Assembly (NCBI RefSeq): GCF_001953875.1
Contig: NZ_MQUR01000061.1
Location: forward strand, 1 to 48,311
Length of the DNA stretch: 48,311 nt
Origin: Streptomyces amritsarensis
GTDB lineage: Bacteria; Actinomycetota; Actinomycetes; Streptomycetales; Streptomycetaceae
Direction of reading: 5' to 3'
The position numbers and the translations under genes were made by a program. Below the pieces are notes generated by a model. That model saw only the letters and a program-made list of their open reading frames with translations, was not told the DNA's origin and made no database searches. Shown here piece by piece: positions 7,994 through 16,900 of the stretch (the first letter of the stretch is position 1; every line of letters begins with the position of its first letter).

Positions 7994-8491
7994 TCAGCGC
8001 CAGGTCTGGTACGGGCTCTTCTGGGTGTGGGTCCCGCACGGGAAGGTACGGAGGTGGTGGGACGGGCTGTCGTCCAGGCACAGGCCGGTCTGCTGGTTCT
8101 TCAACTCGACGGCCCCGTCGGGGTAGCGGTGCACGATCCAGCTCTGGTCCTTGGCCTTGTCGCACGGATACGGCTCGACCTTGCCCCCGGGGCTGCCGGT
8201 CAGGCACCTGCCCGTGTTGATGTTCCGCAGTTCACGGGTGCCGTCGGCCCACCGGTGGACGTTCCACTTCTGGTGGTCGTTGCCCAGGCACGTGTACGTA
8301 CGGATCCCGTGCTCGCTGTCGTCCAGGCAGGCCGACGTCGCATCGTTGCGGAAACTCTGGACGCTGTCGAGCGCGCTCGTCGGGGCCGCGTCGGCCTCGT
8401 GCGTGGCGGTGGCCGTAGCCAGGCCCGCGGCGAGCAGCACGCACGCGACGGTTGCCCGGAGCCTCTTCGTGGTCGTCGGAACGGTGTTCAT
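7994..8491 (-). CDS. Secreted ricin-type beta-trefoil lectin
   Basis: The 165-residue protein has a Sec signal peptide (basic TTTKRLR, hydrophobic core, cleavage near ATHEADA-AP at about 36). The rest is a beta-trefoil made of three repeats, each with a CLDD or CL motif, a disulfide-type cysteine pair and a QxW-like strand: ACLDDSEHGIRTYTC..HQKW, RCLTGSPGGKVEPYPC..DQSW and LCLDDSPSHHLRTFPC..YQTW. No catalytic domain is attached, so it is a free carbohydrate-binding protein, probably released or wall-associated. It starts at an ATG with a strong GAGGAGAG ribosome site. It follows the NlpC/P60-type gene on the same strand, separated by a 14-bp hairpin and octamer repeats. Its repeats resemble those of the membrane HTH-lectin at 9649. 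Confidence 0.9.
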   Translation of the reverse strand: MNTVPTTTKRLRATVACVLLAAGLATATATHEADAAPTSALDSVQSFRNDATSACLDDSEHGIRTYTCLGNDHQKWNVHRWADGTRELRNINTGRCLTGSPGGKVEPYPCDKAKDQSWIVHRYPDGAVELKNQQTGLCLDDSPSHHLRTFPCGTHTQKSPYQTWR

Positions 8492-8533
8492 GACTCTCTC
8501 CTCGGTGACTGGGAGGGGGTTCTGCGGAGGGTT

Positions 8534-8564
8534 GCGCGGGGCGGGGCACCGCCCCGCCCCGCGC
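8534..8564. terminator. 14-bp GC stem with 3-nt loop
   Basis: GCGCGGGGCGGGGC and its exact complement flank the loop ACC. It lies in the 128-bp gap between the hydrolase gene and the lectin gene, both on the minus strand, and should terminate or strongly attenuate read-through into the lectin. Confidence 0.7.
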
Positions 8565-8620
8565 GGACGGATAGACGGATGGACGGATGGACGGATGGAC
8601 GGCTGGTCTGATGGACGGAT
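8565..8620. repeat. Tandem octamer GGACGGAT, seven units
   Basis: Seven adjacent 8-bp units cover the segment. Four are exact GGACGGAT; the others differ by one to three bases (AGACGGAT, GGACGGCT, GGTCTGAT). The array runs from the foot of the GC hairpin to the stop codon of the hydrolase gene, and its last base is shared with that stop. Confidence 0.9.
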
Positions 8621-9255
8621 CAGCCCACGATGTTGACGGGCCGGTAGGCGTGGTAGCCGTCGCGGCCGTTCACCCCGTAGGAGTGCTGCTTCCAGCGGGT
8701 ACCGACCCCGCCCGCCTGCTCGTAGGACTTGTAGGCGGTGCGGGCCTTGTTGGCCCAGCCGTCGAAGATGACGACGTGGCGGTTGTCGGGGTTGTTGCTG
8801 TTGGCCTTGATGACCAGGTCGCCGGGGGCCAGGTCCTTCATCGCGATCCGGCGCGTGAACCCGTCGTTCTTCAGCGAGACGGTGTTGGGGCCGGGCTTCG
8901 ACAGTCCCAGCGCCATGGAGACGTAACCGGAGCAGTCCTGCCGGTATCCGTCCTTCCACCGCTTGTTCTGGCTGTAGGGGACGGGGCGGCCGTTGTTCGC
9001 GGTCAGCCAGGTCTTCGCCCGTGCCAGCACCTGGGCGCGGGTGATACGGGGAGCCGCCTGGCTTGCGGGGGCCGATTCGGCGTGCTCGGCCCAGGGCGCG
9101 AGGGCACCGCCCGCCTCGGCGGTCGCCCACGCCGCGGACGCAGCGGATACGGAAGGAGCCGCAGGCGCGGACGGCGCCGTCAGGACGACGGACCCGGCGC
9201 ACAGGACCGCTGTCAACGCTGCCATACCCCAACGGCGGGTGATCTTCTCGGACAT
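8620..9255 (-). CDS. Secreted NlpC/P60-type (CHAP-like) cysteine peptidase/amidase
   Basis: The 211-residue protein has a Sec signal peptide (ITRRWGMAALTAVLCAGSVVLTA, in part; cleavage near APAAP at about 30). An Ala/Pro-rich linker leads to a papain-fold domain at about 70-211. The nucleophile is Cys108 in QDCSGYVSMAL and the catalytic His is probably His160 in NRHVVIFDGW. DLAPGDLVIK is the conserved strand between them. Such enzymes cut peptides or amide bonds of peptidoglycan, but this subclass also occurs without a proven substrate. There is no attached wall-binding domain; the neighbouring lectin may supply binding in trans. It is divergent from the HTH-lectin gene across 393 bp. Confidence 0.85.
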   Translation of the reverse strand: MSEKITRRWGMAALTAVLCAGSVVLTAPSAPAAPSVSAASAAWATAEAGGALAPWAEHAESAPASQAAPRITRAQVLARAKTWLTANNGRPVPYSQNKRWKDGYRQDCSGYVSMALGLSKPGPNTVSLKNDGFTRRIAMKDLAPGDLVIKANSNNPDNRHVVIFDGWANKARTAYKSYEQAGGVGTRWKQHSYGVNGRDGYHAYRPVNIVG

Positions 9256-9648
9256 GTGGATTCTCCTGTTTCTGTGTTCTCGCTCATGGCGGATGGAGGC
9301 GCCGGTCCACGCGGCCGGGCAAGGGCGTCAGGACTCCATGCCGATACGGGCCGGTTCAGGCCGTGCCGGTGAAGGCTGCGAAGCCCTGGAGTCCGGGTTG
9401 GGGAGGGACGGTTCGGTCGCCCTCGGTGACACCCGTGCCGGAGATGCGAGGCCGCCATGCGGCGCTTGCCCGGGTTGCCGGGCCGGACGAGAAGGAGTCT
9501 GCGGGCGGCGATGCGGCCCGGGCAAGGCTGTCCCGTTTGCTTCACCGATGTCGGGATCCCTAAGGTTCTGACCTGCTGGGACATGACCATCCCGGGACAT
9601 GGAGCGGCCTGCGGGACATCAGTGTGCGGCCGTCGGAAGGAGGCGAAC
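9256..9648. promoter_or_regulatory. Divergent intergenic region between hydrolase and HTH-lectin genes
   Basis: This 393-bp spacer must contain promoters for both flanking genes. I see no convincing coding sequence. Its right end carries three GGGACAT direct repeats (9578-9619, listed separately) and a GGAAGGAGG ribosome site for the gene at 9649. Confidence 0.6.
9578..9619 (+). repeat. Three GGGACAT direct repeats upstream of the HTH-lectin gene
   Basis: GGGACAT occurs at 9578, 9594 and 9613, spaced 16 and 19 bp, ending 29 bp before the start codon. Iterated heptamers on one face of the helix in front of a gene for a HTH protein suggest an autoregulatory operator. No second copy cluster was seen in the window. 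Confidence 0.5.
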
Positions 9649-10512
9649 ATGACAGGCCTCGGCGGACTGAACGGCAGTGCGGCGCAGCAGTTGGGGAGTG
9701 CGCTGAAGGCTTTGCAGCGGCGATCCGGTCGCACGCTGCGTTCACTGGAGTCCGAGGTGATGATCAGTGATTCGTCACTGTCTCGCTACTTGCGGGGCAG
9801 CACGGTCCCGCCGTGGTCGACCGTCCGCGACCTGTGCCGGGCCTTGGGCGCGGACCCGTCCGAATACCGCGCCCTGTGGGAGGCGGCGGACCGGTGCCAG
9901 CCGAAACCGCCCGCGGACGCGGGTCCGCCCGCCGCTGCGGAGGGTCGGTGGCGCCGTTGGCGGCGTACGGCTGGTCTCTGGGCATCGCACCGCTGGGTGT
10001 GGGCCGCGTGCGGTGCGTGCGTCGGCCTCTTGTGCGGCTGCGCTCTGGCGTTGTTCGGTCCGTGGCCGGAGGGTTCCTCACTGGGGCAAGGCGCACCGGG
10101 TCGGCAGGCGGCGTCCCCCAAAGCAGACGGAAAGGCCGGACCGCGGCTCGACGACTACAGCCGGATCTTCGTCAACCGGGTCACGGGCAACTGTCTGGAC
10201 CACAGCCTCGACAAGGGCCTGCGTTCCTTCGAGCCCAACGGAATGAGTTACCAGAGGTGGACGGTCCACCCGTATCCCGACGGCACCAGCGAACTGCGCA
10301 ACCACGCCACAGGCGCCTGCCTGGACAGCGGCGACTCCGCGCTGCAGGGCGCTTCCTGCACCAAGGCCCCCACGCAGAAGTGGGTGGTCACGGCCTTGGC
10401 TGACGCCTCGGTAGAGATCAAGAGCCGGACCACCGGAGCCTGTCTGGACGACAGCGACCAGGGGCTGCGGACCGTGCCCTGCGACGGCTCGAATCACCAG
10501 AAGTGGGGCTGA
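9649..10512 (+). CDS. Membrane-anchored XRE-type HTH protein with extracytoplasmic ricin-type lectin domain
   Basis: The 287-residue protein has three parts. Residues about 12-72 are an XRE/Cro-type helix-turn-helix (LGSALKALQRRSGRTLRSLE, then SDSSLSRYLRGSTVPPWSTV). Residues about 115-138 form one transmembrane helix, unusual in holding four cysteines (CGACVGLLCGC). Residues 159-287 are a beta-trefoil with CLDHS, CLDSG and CLDDS repeats and RW/KW strands (YQRW, QKW, HQKW). The topology places DNA binding inside and sugar binding outside, as a one-component transmembrane regulator. The lectin half closely resembles the free secreted lectin at 7994-8491, so sensor and secreted protein may share a ligand. 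The ATG at 9649 follows GGAAGGAGG. Confidence 0.85.
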   Translation: MTGLGGLNGSAAQQLGSALKALQRRSGRTLRSLESEVMISDSSLSRYLRGSTVPPWSTVRDLCRALGADPSEYRALWEAADRCQPKPPADAGPPAAAEGRWRRWRRTAGLWASHRWVWAACGACVGLLCGCALALFGPWPEGSSLGQGAPGRQAASPKADGKAGPRLDDYSRIFVNRVTGNCLDHSLDKGLRSFEPNGMSYQRWTVHPYPDGTSELRNHATGACLDSGDSALQGASCTKAPTQKWVVTALADASVEIKSRTTGACLDDSDQGLRTVPCDGSNHQKWG

Positions 10513-10560
10513 GGTGATGGAGGGTCCGCCCCACCACCACCCGCACCGGCTGAGGCAGGC

Positions 10561-11925
10561 TCAGGCCACTTCCACGCAGTCGAGTTCCGCGTAGTACTCG
10601 CCCTTGGTCAGGCGTACGGTGTTCCAGCCCCGGCGCAAGGAGACAGGCACGCTCACCTGCTGCCAGTTGTCCCATCCGGTGTGCGGATAGTCCACCCGCC
10701 CGTGGGCCGGGGCCTGCCCGTTGACGGTGAGGCCGTGGGAGGCCGGTACCCGCCCGCCGGCGCCGTCCCGGGAACCGTTGCCGTAACGGACCGTCAGCGT
10801 GTGCGGTCCCGCCGAGGCGGCGAAGACGGAGAACTCGACGAAGCTGTCGGGGTGGTCGATCCCGCCGACCGCCCGACCGTCCAGGGCCTTTGCCGCATCA
10901 CGGACCACCGCCCGGTGCACCCGGGCGCTCTCCGCCTGATGGAGTACCTTGCTGCCGCGGACGACCGGACGGCCGTCCGCGAAGCCGAGGTCGGCGGCGT
11001 ACAGGAAGCGTCGCTCGGAGCCGTCATGACTCCAGCCGTGGAAGAGGATCCGGTCCTGCCCGTCCGGCCCGGTCACGACATCCTGCCCTCCGGGGCCGCG
11101 GACCGCGCCGCCGAAGGACTCGGTGGACATCAGCGGCGCCGTCGCCTTGACGTAGGGGCCGGTCAGCCGAGTGGCCACCGCGTAGCTCGTCTTGTAGTGG
11201 TGGTCGCCGTAGAAGCCGGCCGAGTAGAACAGCACGTAGCGGCCGTCACGGCGCACGAGGGTCGGGGCCTCGACCAGTTTCCCCTCCCACTCGCGGTCCT
11301 GCCCGATCAAAGCGACGGGCTCACCCGTCGTGCGGGTGCCGTCCCAGGAGACGGGCTGCAGGTAGATCCGGGTGGCCAGCTCGCAGCAGTTCCCGTCGTT
11401 CTTCCAGAGCAGGTACCGCCGGCCGTCCTCCGTATAGCTTGCGGCGTCGATGGCGCCCCCCTGTTCGGCCGGGCAGACCAGCGGTCCCTCGCCGGTGGGC
11501 AGGAACGGGCCGTCGGGTGAGGACGAGAGGGCGACACCGATGCACTGCTTGCCGCTGGCCCGGTCACGAGCGGTGTAATGCATGGTGAATCCACGCCCGT
11601 TGGCGAACACCTCCGGCGCCCACACGAGTAGACGCGCCGGCTCCGCCCAGCTCCCGAGGCGGGGCAGGGGGTCCGTCTCGACCGGGGACCAGTGGACCAG
11701 GTCCGTGGACGTGGCGTGCTGGATGTTCGCCGTCTCACCGTTGGTCGCGTAGGCGTGGTAGGTGCGGCCCACCTTCACGACATCCGGATCGGGGAAGTTC
11801 CGGCCCAACACCGGCTCCGCCGTGTCGGCTCCGGCGGGCGGCGCAGCGAGGAGGCATGCGGCGAGCAGTCCGGTGGCCGTGACGGCGACCGACCTCCAGA
11901 ACCGGGGTACGACTGTGGGGAACAC
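10561..11925 (-). CDS. Secreted GH43-type glycoside hydrolase with C-terminal CBM35/CBM6-like domain
   Basis: The 454-residue protein has a signal peptide (hydrophobic segment about 12-30, cleavage near AGADTAEP). The five-bladed propeller follows, with the GH43 catalytic triad visible: base Asp46 or Asp48 in NFPDPDVV, pKa-modulating Asp160 in GGAIDAASY, and acid Glu219 in LVEAPTLVRRDGRYVLFYSAG (in part). Residues about 330-454 are a galactose-binding-like CBM (ARVHRAVVRDAAKALDGRAV, GYWDNWQQV-like DNWQQVSVPV). The family acts on alpha-L-arabinofuranosides or beta-xylosides; exact specificity is not determined by these motifs. It starts at GTG 11925, 8 nt after AAGGAG. It may feed the arabinose regulon at 30-42 kb but carries none of its operators. 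Confidence 0.82.
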   Translation of the reverse strand: MFPTVVPRFWRSVAVTATGLLAACLLAAPPAGADTAEPVLGRNFPDPDVVKVGRTYHAYATNGETANIQHATSTDLVHWSPVETDPLPRLGSWAEPARLLVWAPEVFANGRGFTMHYTARDRASGKQCIGVALSSSPDGPFLPTGEGPLVCPAEQGGAIDAASYTEDGRRYLLWKNDGNCCELATRIYLQPVSWDGTRTTGEPVALIGQDREWEGKLVEAPTLVRRDGRYVLFYSAGFYGDHHYKTSYAVATRLTGPYVKATAPLMSTESFGGAVRGPGGQDVVTGPDGQDRILFHGWSHDGSERRFLYAADLGFADGRPVVRGSKVLHQAESARVHRAVVRDAAKALDGRAVGGIDHPDSFVEFSVFAASAGPHTLTVRYGNGSRDGAGGRVPASHGLTVNGQAPAHGRVDYPHTGWDNWQQVSVPVSLRRGWNTVRLTKGEYYAELDCVEVA

Positions 11926-12003
11926 CTGTCTTCTCCTTGGAGCCGAGGAGTTGCATGCGAGGAGGCTGCGCCGTCCGTTTCGATGGACTAACGCCCTGGA
12001 CAG

Positions 12004-13281
12004 CTACCGGTTGCGGAAGCCGGCGAGCTGGCCGCTCCGGCGATTCCCCTTCCGGTCATCGGCGACCGTCGGGTGGGAGGGCTCCGGCGATCCGGCGGCA
12101 GGAATTCCGGCGAGGTCGTCGACGTGGAAGAGGCGGGCGATCGGTACGTCGGTGCTGCTGTGGGCGATGATCGAGAAGGCGATGCAGATCGCGATGAGGG
12201 TGTACGCCTCCTCGCCCTGCGGGATGCCTGCTTGCAGGACCAGCAGGCCGTAGACGACGGATGCGAAGCCCTTGGGGCCGAACCATGCGGCGACCAGCCT
12301 CTCCCGCCGCTCCAGCCGGGTACCCAGCAGCGACAGCAGCAGCGAGGCCGGGCGGATCAGGACGATCGCCAGGATCACGGCCGCGTACCCGCCGAGGGAC
12401 AGGTCACCGAAGAGCTGGGGTGTGAGCAGGGCGCCGAAGACGAGGAGGGCGGCGAACTTCGCGAGCTCCGCCAGCGCTTCACCGAGCGGCTCGAACACCG
12501 TCTTGGCCTCGGGCGACACGCGGGCCAGGACGGCGCCGGCGGAGAACGCTGCCAGATAGGGGTTGGCGTGGGTGAGGTGGCACAGGCCGTAAAGGATGAT
12601 GCCGGTCGCCAGGGGCAGCAGCGGCTGAAGCTTGGGTTCCGCGCCCAGCAGCCGCAGCCGCACCAGGCCGGCGACCGCGAGCGGGAGGACGATCCCGAAG
12701 AGGAGGCCGAGCCCGAGCTCCAGACCGATCATCGCGGTGGATGCCGGCAGCTGACCGGAGGTCGGTCCCGCGACGGCGATGAGGATCAGTACCACCGGAA
12801 GAGCGAGACCGTCGTTGATGCCGCTCTCCACGTTGAGCAGCTGGCGCAGCTTCGCCGGAACCTCCTTGCGTCCCACGATGGCCGAGGCGAACACCGGGTC
12901 CGTCGGTGCCAGCACCGCGCCGACCAGGAAGGACGTCGTCCAGTCCAGCCCGACGAGGTAGTGGGTGATCAGAGCCATGCCGACCATGGCCAGCGGCATG
13001 CCGAGTCCCAGGGCGCGGGCCGGGTTCTTCCAGTTCTCGCGCAGCTTCGGGAAGGAGACGTGCATGCCGTCGGTGAACAGCACGGCGAACAGGGCCAGAT
13101 CGGCGGTGACAGCGACGATCGGGCTGTCGGCGGTGATGTGGATCAGCCCGAGGAACCCGTCACTGACCAGCGCCCCGCCCACGAGGAAGAGCAGCGAGGT
13201 CGACAGTACCGTGCGGGCGGCGAGCCCGGAGAGTAGGACCGCGATCAGCAATGCCACACCGAAGACAGCGACGAGCACCAT
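12004..13281 (-). CDS. CPA1-family monovalent cation/proton antiporter
   Basis: The 425-residue membrane protein has about twelve helices. Hallmarks are VLAPTDPVFASAIVG, with the acidic residue in the unwound helix, and NVESGINDGLALP, the NhaP/CPA1 ND motif that binds the transported cation. PKGFASVVYGLLVLQAG matches the later core helix. Substrate is Na+ or K+ in exchange for H+. The C-terminus is a short polar tail of about 45 residues with no RCK/TrkA-C domain. It lies 78 bp upstream of the GH43 gene on the same strand but functionally unrelated to it, and is divergent from the small membrane gene at 13486. Confidence 0.9.
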   Translation of the reverse strand: MVLVAVFGVALLIAVLLSGLAARTVLSTSLLFLVGGALVSDGFLGLIHITADSPIVAVTADLALFAVLFTDGMHVSFPKLRENWKNPARALGLGMPLAMVGMALITHYLVGLDWTTSFLVGAVLAPTDPVFASAIVGRKEVPAKLRQLLNVESGINDGLALPVVLILIAVAGPTSGQLPASTAMIGLELGLGLLFGIVLPLAVAGLVRLRLLGAEPKLQPLLPLATGIILYGLCHLTHANPYLAAFSAGAVLARVSPEAKTVFEPLGEALAELAKFAALLVFGALLTPQLFGDLSLGGYAAVILAIVLIRPASLLLSLLGTRLERRERLVAAWFGPKGFASVVYGLLVLQAGIPQGEEAYTLIAICIAFSIIAHSSTDVPIARLFHVDDLAGIPAAGSPEPSHPTVADDRKGNRRSGQLAGFRNR

Positions 13282-13485
13282 GGCAGAAGCCCCCGATTCC
13301 AGAAGAGATGTGTTTCGTATCCGCCGACCAGGCTTCCCGGCACTCCGCCGGCTACTTTACGTATCCCTTACGCCGTCTTGACGGGGTCCTGACGGCAGTC
13401 CGGACGGCCACACGTTGCCGGGCTCCGGCATGAATGCGTCGCCTGTCGGCCGTTTATCGTGGGCGTACGCGTCGGAGAGGTGTCC

Positions 13486-13806
13486 ATGAACGGAAATCCC
13501 CTGTACCACGGCATCGCGCTGGCGGTGGGCACACTGCTCGTGCTGCCGCTGCCGTTGGCCATGCTCAAGGGCTGGACGCCACGCGGGCTTCGCGGCCGGC
13601 GGCCGGCCGTCCGCCCCTACGCGGCGGCCTTCCTCTGCCTCTATGCCGTGATGCCCCTGAACGCCGTCCCCCGCATGATCGATGCCCCGTCGGGCGCCGT
13701 GACGGCCTGCACGGGGCTGGGTTTCGGCTTCGTGGCGGCGGCCGCGATGTGCTTCCTGCGCGCCGAGCGAACCTCCCGCCGTACGGACTCCCGCGCGGAG
13801 AGCTGA
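13486..13806 (+). CDS. Small uncharacterised membrane protein
   Basis: The 106-residue protein has three predicted helices (about 8-25, 41-57, 70-88) and a basic C-terminus (RAERTSRRTDSRAES). I do not recognise a family with known function. The ATG at 13486 is preceded by GGAGAGG at good spacing, better than an in-frame ATG at 13459. It is monocistronic and divergent from the antiporter gene. Confidence 0.7.
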   Translation: MNGNPLYHGIALAVGTLLVLPLPLAMLKGWTPRGLRGRRPAVRPYAAAFLCLYAVMPLNAVPRMIDAPSGAVTACTGLGFGFVAAAAMCFLRAERTSRRTDSRAES

Positions 13807-13850
13807 CCGCCGTGCGTGGAGGCAGACTCGTCGGGGGGCGCGGCGCAACC

Positions 13851-13967
13851 TCACGGGGCGGCCACGGCTGACGTGCCGTTCAGCGCGGAGGCGATGGCCT
13901 GGCGTTCGGGCAGGTCTTCGACGGCTTCGCAGCCGATCACGGACGCCGCTTCGGTGCCTGACGCACC
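13851..13967 (-). other. Coding-like in-frame continuation beyond the ATPase stop codon
   Basis: Directly after the TGA of the DUF3686 ATPase the same frame stays open for 38 codons to a TGA at 13851-13853. Of those codons, 31 end in G or C, and the string VIGCEAVEDLPERQAIASAL looks protein-like. It could be a lost C-terminal extension, a tiny gene starting at an internal GTG, or chance in GC-rich DNA. There is no obvious ribosome site. Confidence 0.25.
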
Positions 13968-16900
13968 TCACTCCTCTCGGGCTGCGTGCCTGCCGTGGGG
14001 GCGGACGAGCAGGTGGCGGGGGTCGGTGGCGCGGGTGATGGCGCTCTCCACGGCGGCCACCCGGTCGGCGAGCAGGCCGAGGGCGGCCACCGCCCGGCTC
14101 AGGGGGTCGTCGCCGGTGCCGCCGAGGGCCTGGGTTCGGACGTACGAGGCGGTGATCTCGGCCCAGCGGGCCTTCTGGGCGTCGGTGAGAGCGCCGCGGA
14201 GGGAGGCGAGCTTGAGGAGGTTGGCCTCGGCTCCGGTGGTGAGGGTCTGGGCCTCCGCGGTGTAGTGGTCCTCGACCAGCGCGGCCAGTTCCGCTTCGTT
14301 CATCGCCGGGGAGATGCGAGCCGCGATCTTGTTCATGTTCCGGTAGGAGCCCTGGAGTTGGAAGGGCGGCTCGGTGCGGCTCACGTCGGTCTGCGCCGCG
14401 GACGCGATGTAGGCGTCGTTGACCGCGAGGACGGTCTGCCGGGCGGTGAGCAGGTGGCGCAGGACGGCGAGGATCCGGTCCAGTTCGGCCGGGGCGTAGG
14501 GGTGGGTGAGCCGGTCGCGGCGGGCGGTGGGGTCGTCGGCCGCGAGGCGTACGAGCAACTCCAGGTCGGCGCGTTCCCGGGCGGCGAGCGGGGCGAGGAC
14601 CGGGTTGGAGGTGAGTGCGTTCTCGACGAAGCTGAGGGCGAAGGCGTCCTCCTGGCCTGTCAGGACGTCGCCGAGGTTCCAGACGTCGGCGCGGTTGGCG
14701 AGCATGTCGGGGATGCGGAAGCGCTGCCCGGCCTCGGTGTACGGGTTGCCTGCCATGCAGACGGCGAACCGCTTTCCGCGCAGGTCGCGCCCGCCGAGGG
14801 TGCGGGTGGCGTCGCACAGCGGAATGAACTTCTGGAGGAGCTCGGGCGAGGTGTGCTGGATGTCGTCGAGGTGGAGCAGGACGTTGTTGCCGGCTGCGAG
14901 CGCGAAGGCGATCTTCTCCAGTTCGCGGCGGGCGGCGGCATCCGGGGCCTCGGCCGGGTCGAGGGAGGTGGTGTGGTGCCCGAGAGCCGGTCCGTCCACC
15001 TTGACCAGGAGCAGCCCGAGGCGCTCGGCGACGTACTCCAGGAGCGTTGTCTTGCCGTAGCCGGGCGGTGAGACGAGCAGGAGCAAGCCGCTGCTGTCGG
15101 TTCGCTTGGCGTCCCCGGCCGCACCGAGCTGCTTGGCGAGGTTGTCACCGATGAGGGGAAGGTAGACCTCGTCGACGAGCCGGTTGCGGACGAAGGAGGA
15201 CATGACCCGGGGCCGGTACTCCTCGACGCGCAGTTGGGTGTGCATCGACGCGAGGAGGGTGCTGCGGCGCTGCTGGTAGGTGCGAAAGCCCGGGACGGCC
15301 TCGGCCGCAAAGTCGGTGGTGCGGGAGAGGAATTCGTGCAGCTGTAGGTTCAGGGAGCGGCCGGTGATCCGCGGGTGGGTGCCGAGCAGCCCGGTGACGG
15401 TCGCCGTGGTTTCGCCGGTGACGTCGTAGCGCTCCAGGGAGGGGCACAGTTCGACGGCGGCGGCCTCGGCGATGTGGCCCGCGTCCACGTCCTCGCCGCA
15501 GGCCGCCGCGTAGGAGGTGAGCCAGCCCTCGACGAGGTGCCGGCGTACGGGCAGGTCGGGCAGGGATGCCAGGTCCTGGTCGTACGGGGACGCTCCCACG
15601 CTGCGGTGGAACTTCTCCAGAAGGGTACGGGCCGGGGCGGACACCGCGAATCCGGCGGGAGCGGAGACCAACTCCTCGAAGAGGTATTCGGCGGCGCGGC
15701 CGGCATCGGCCGCACCGTCGGTGAACCGGTCGAGCTCGCAGGCGAGTTCGGCCAGCAGTGCGTCGATGGCGGGGGCGAGCCCGAAGGTCTCGCGGGCCGT
15801 CGCCAGGGACACCGCCCGGCGAGCGAAGGTGTCACGGAAACCGTCCGTCGTGCCGTGCGCCCAGAACAGCGTGGCCGCCGCGCGCTCGCGCGGCGGGTAG
15901 CGCAGCAGTCCGGCGCTCTCCCAGAGCCGCAGCAGCACGCCCAGGATCGCGGTGGCGTCGTGATCGTGCACTCCCCGCTCGTGGCCTTCGTCGTACGCCG
16001 CTTCGACTGCCTGCCGTACGAGGGTGGGCAGGTCGGCGGCGGCGAGGGCATCGGCTCCGTGCTCGGCCAGCAGCCGGGAGGCCGCATACTCGGCCCGGTA
16101 CACCTGCGGGGACTCGGAGGGCAGCTGCCGGTCCCAGTAGGGCCGGGTGGCGGCGAACTCCGGGTCGGTGACCGGGCTGCGGTAGTCGGTGCCGGTCAGC
16201 GCGAAGGCCAAGCCGTCCTGGTGCGGTACGAGGGTCAGCTCGGGGGCCTGGCGGGTGACGGCGAAGCGGTGGCGGCCCAGGCGGATCGTGTCGCCGCCGT
16301 CCGTGAACAGCTCATCCCGGTCGCGCAGGGCCCGTCCGGCCTCCTGGCGGGCGGCCAAAAGGCGGCCCTCCAGTTCCTCCGCCCGGACCGGATCGCCGAG
16401 CCGGCGCAGCTCGTCGGCGGTGCGGCGGACTTTGGCCGCCATCGGGTCGGAGGCGAAGCAGGTGTTGATCGCGTCCAGGCTCTCCAACCCCGATGCCCGG
16501 CGTGTGACGGTCTCCAGGGCCCGGCGCGCGGAGTCGGCGAGGGCTTCGGCGCGCCGGGCGCGGGCATCCCTGAGGGTCTGCTGGCGCGAGGTGAACGCGT
16601 CGTGGACCTCGGTCCGCTTCTGGGTGATCTCGGCGAGGAAGCCGTCGTGTTCGGCGAAGCGCGACTCCATGTTCTCCAGTTGGAGCAGCAGCCGGGCGAG
16701 CTGGGCCTCGCAGTCCTCGGGCGTGTCGGCTGCGGCCAGGGCGCCGGTGACGGCTTGGCCCAGGAGCGCGAACTCCGCCGCGAACGCGGCCCGGCCCTCC
16801 CGGTCGAGGAGTTCTCGGCGGCGGGCGGCGAGGGTGGCGCGGGCCCGGTTCAGGGACCCGAGGACCTCGGCGATCCGCTCCAGGATGGTGGTGCGTACCG

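Noticed and set aside
8565..8620. Octamer array considered as a CRISPR or transposon end
   Set aside because: Units are 8 bp with no spacers and no cas genes or transposase lie nearby.
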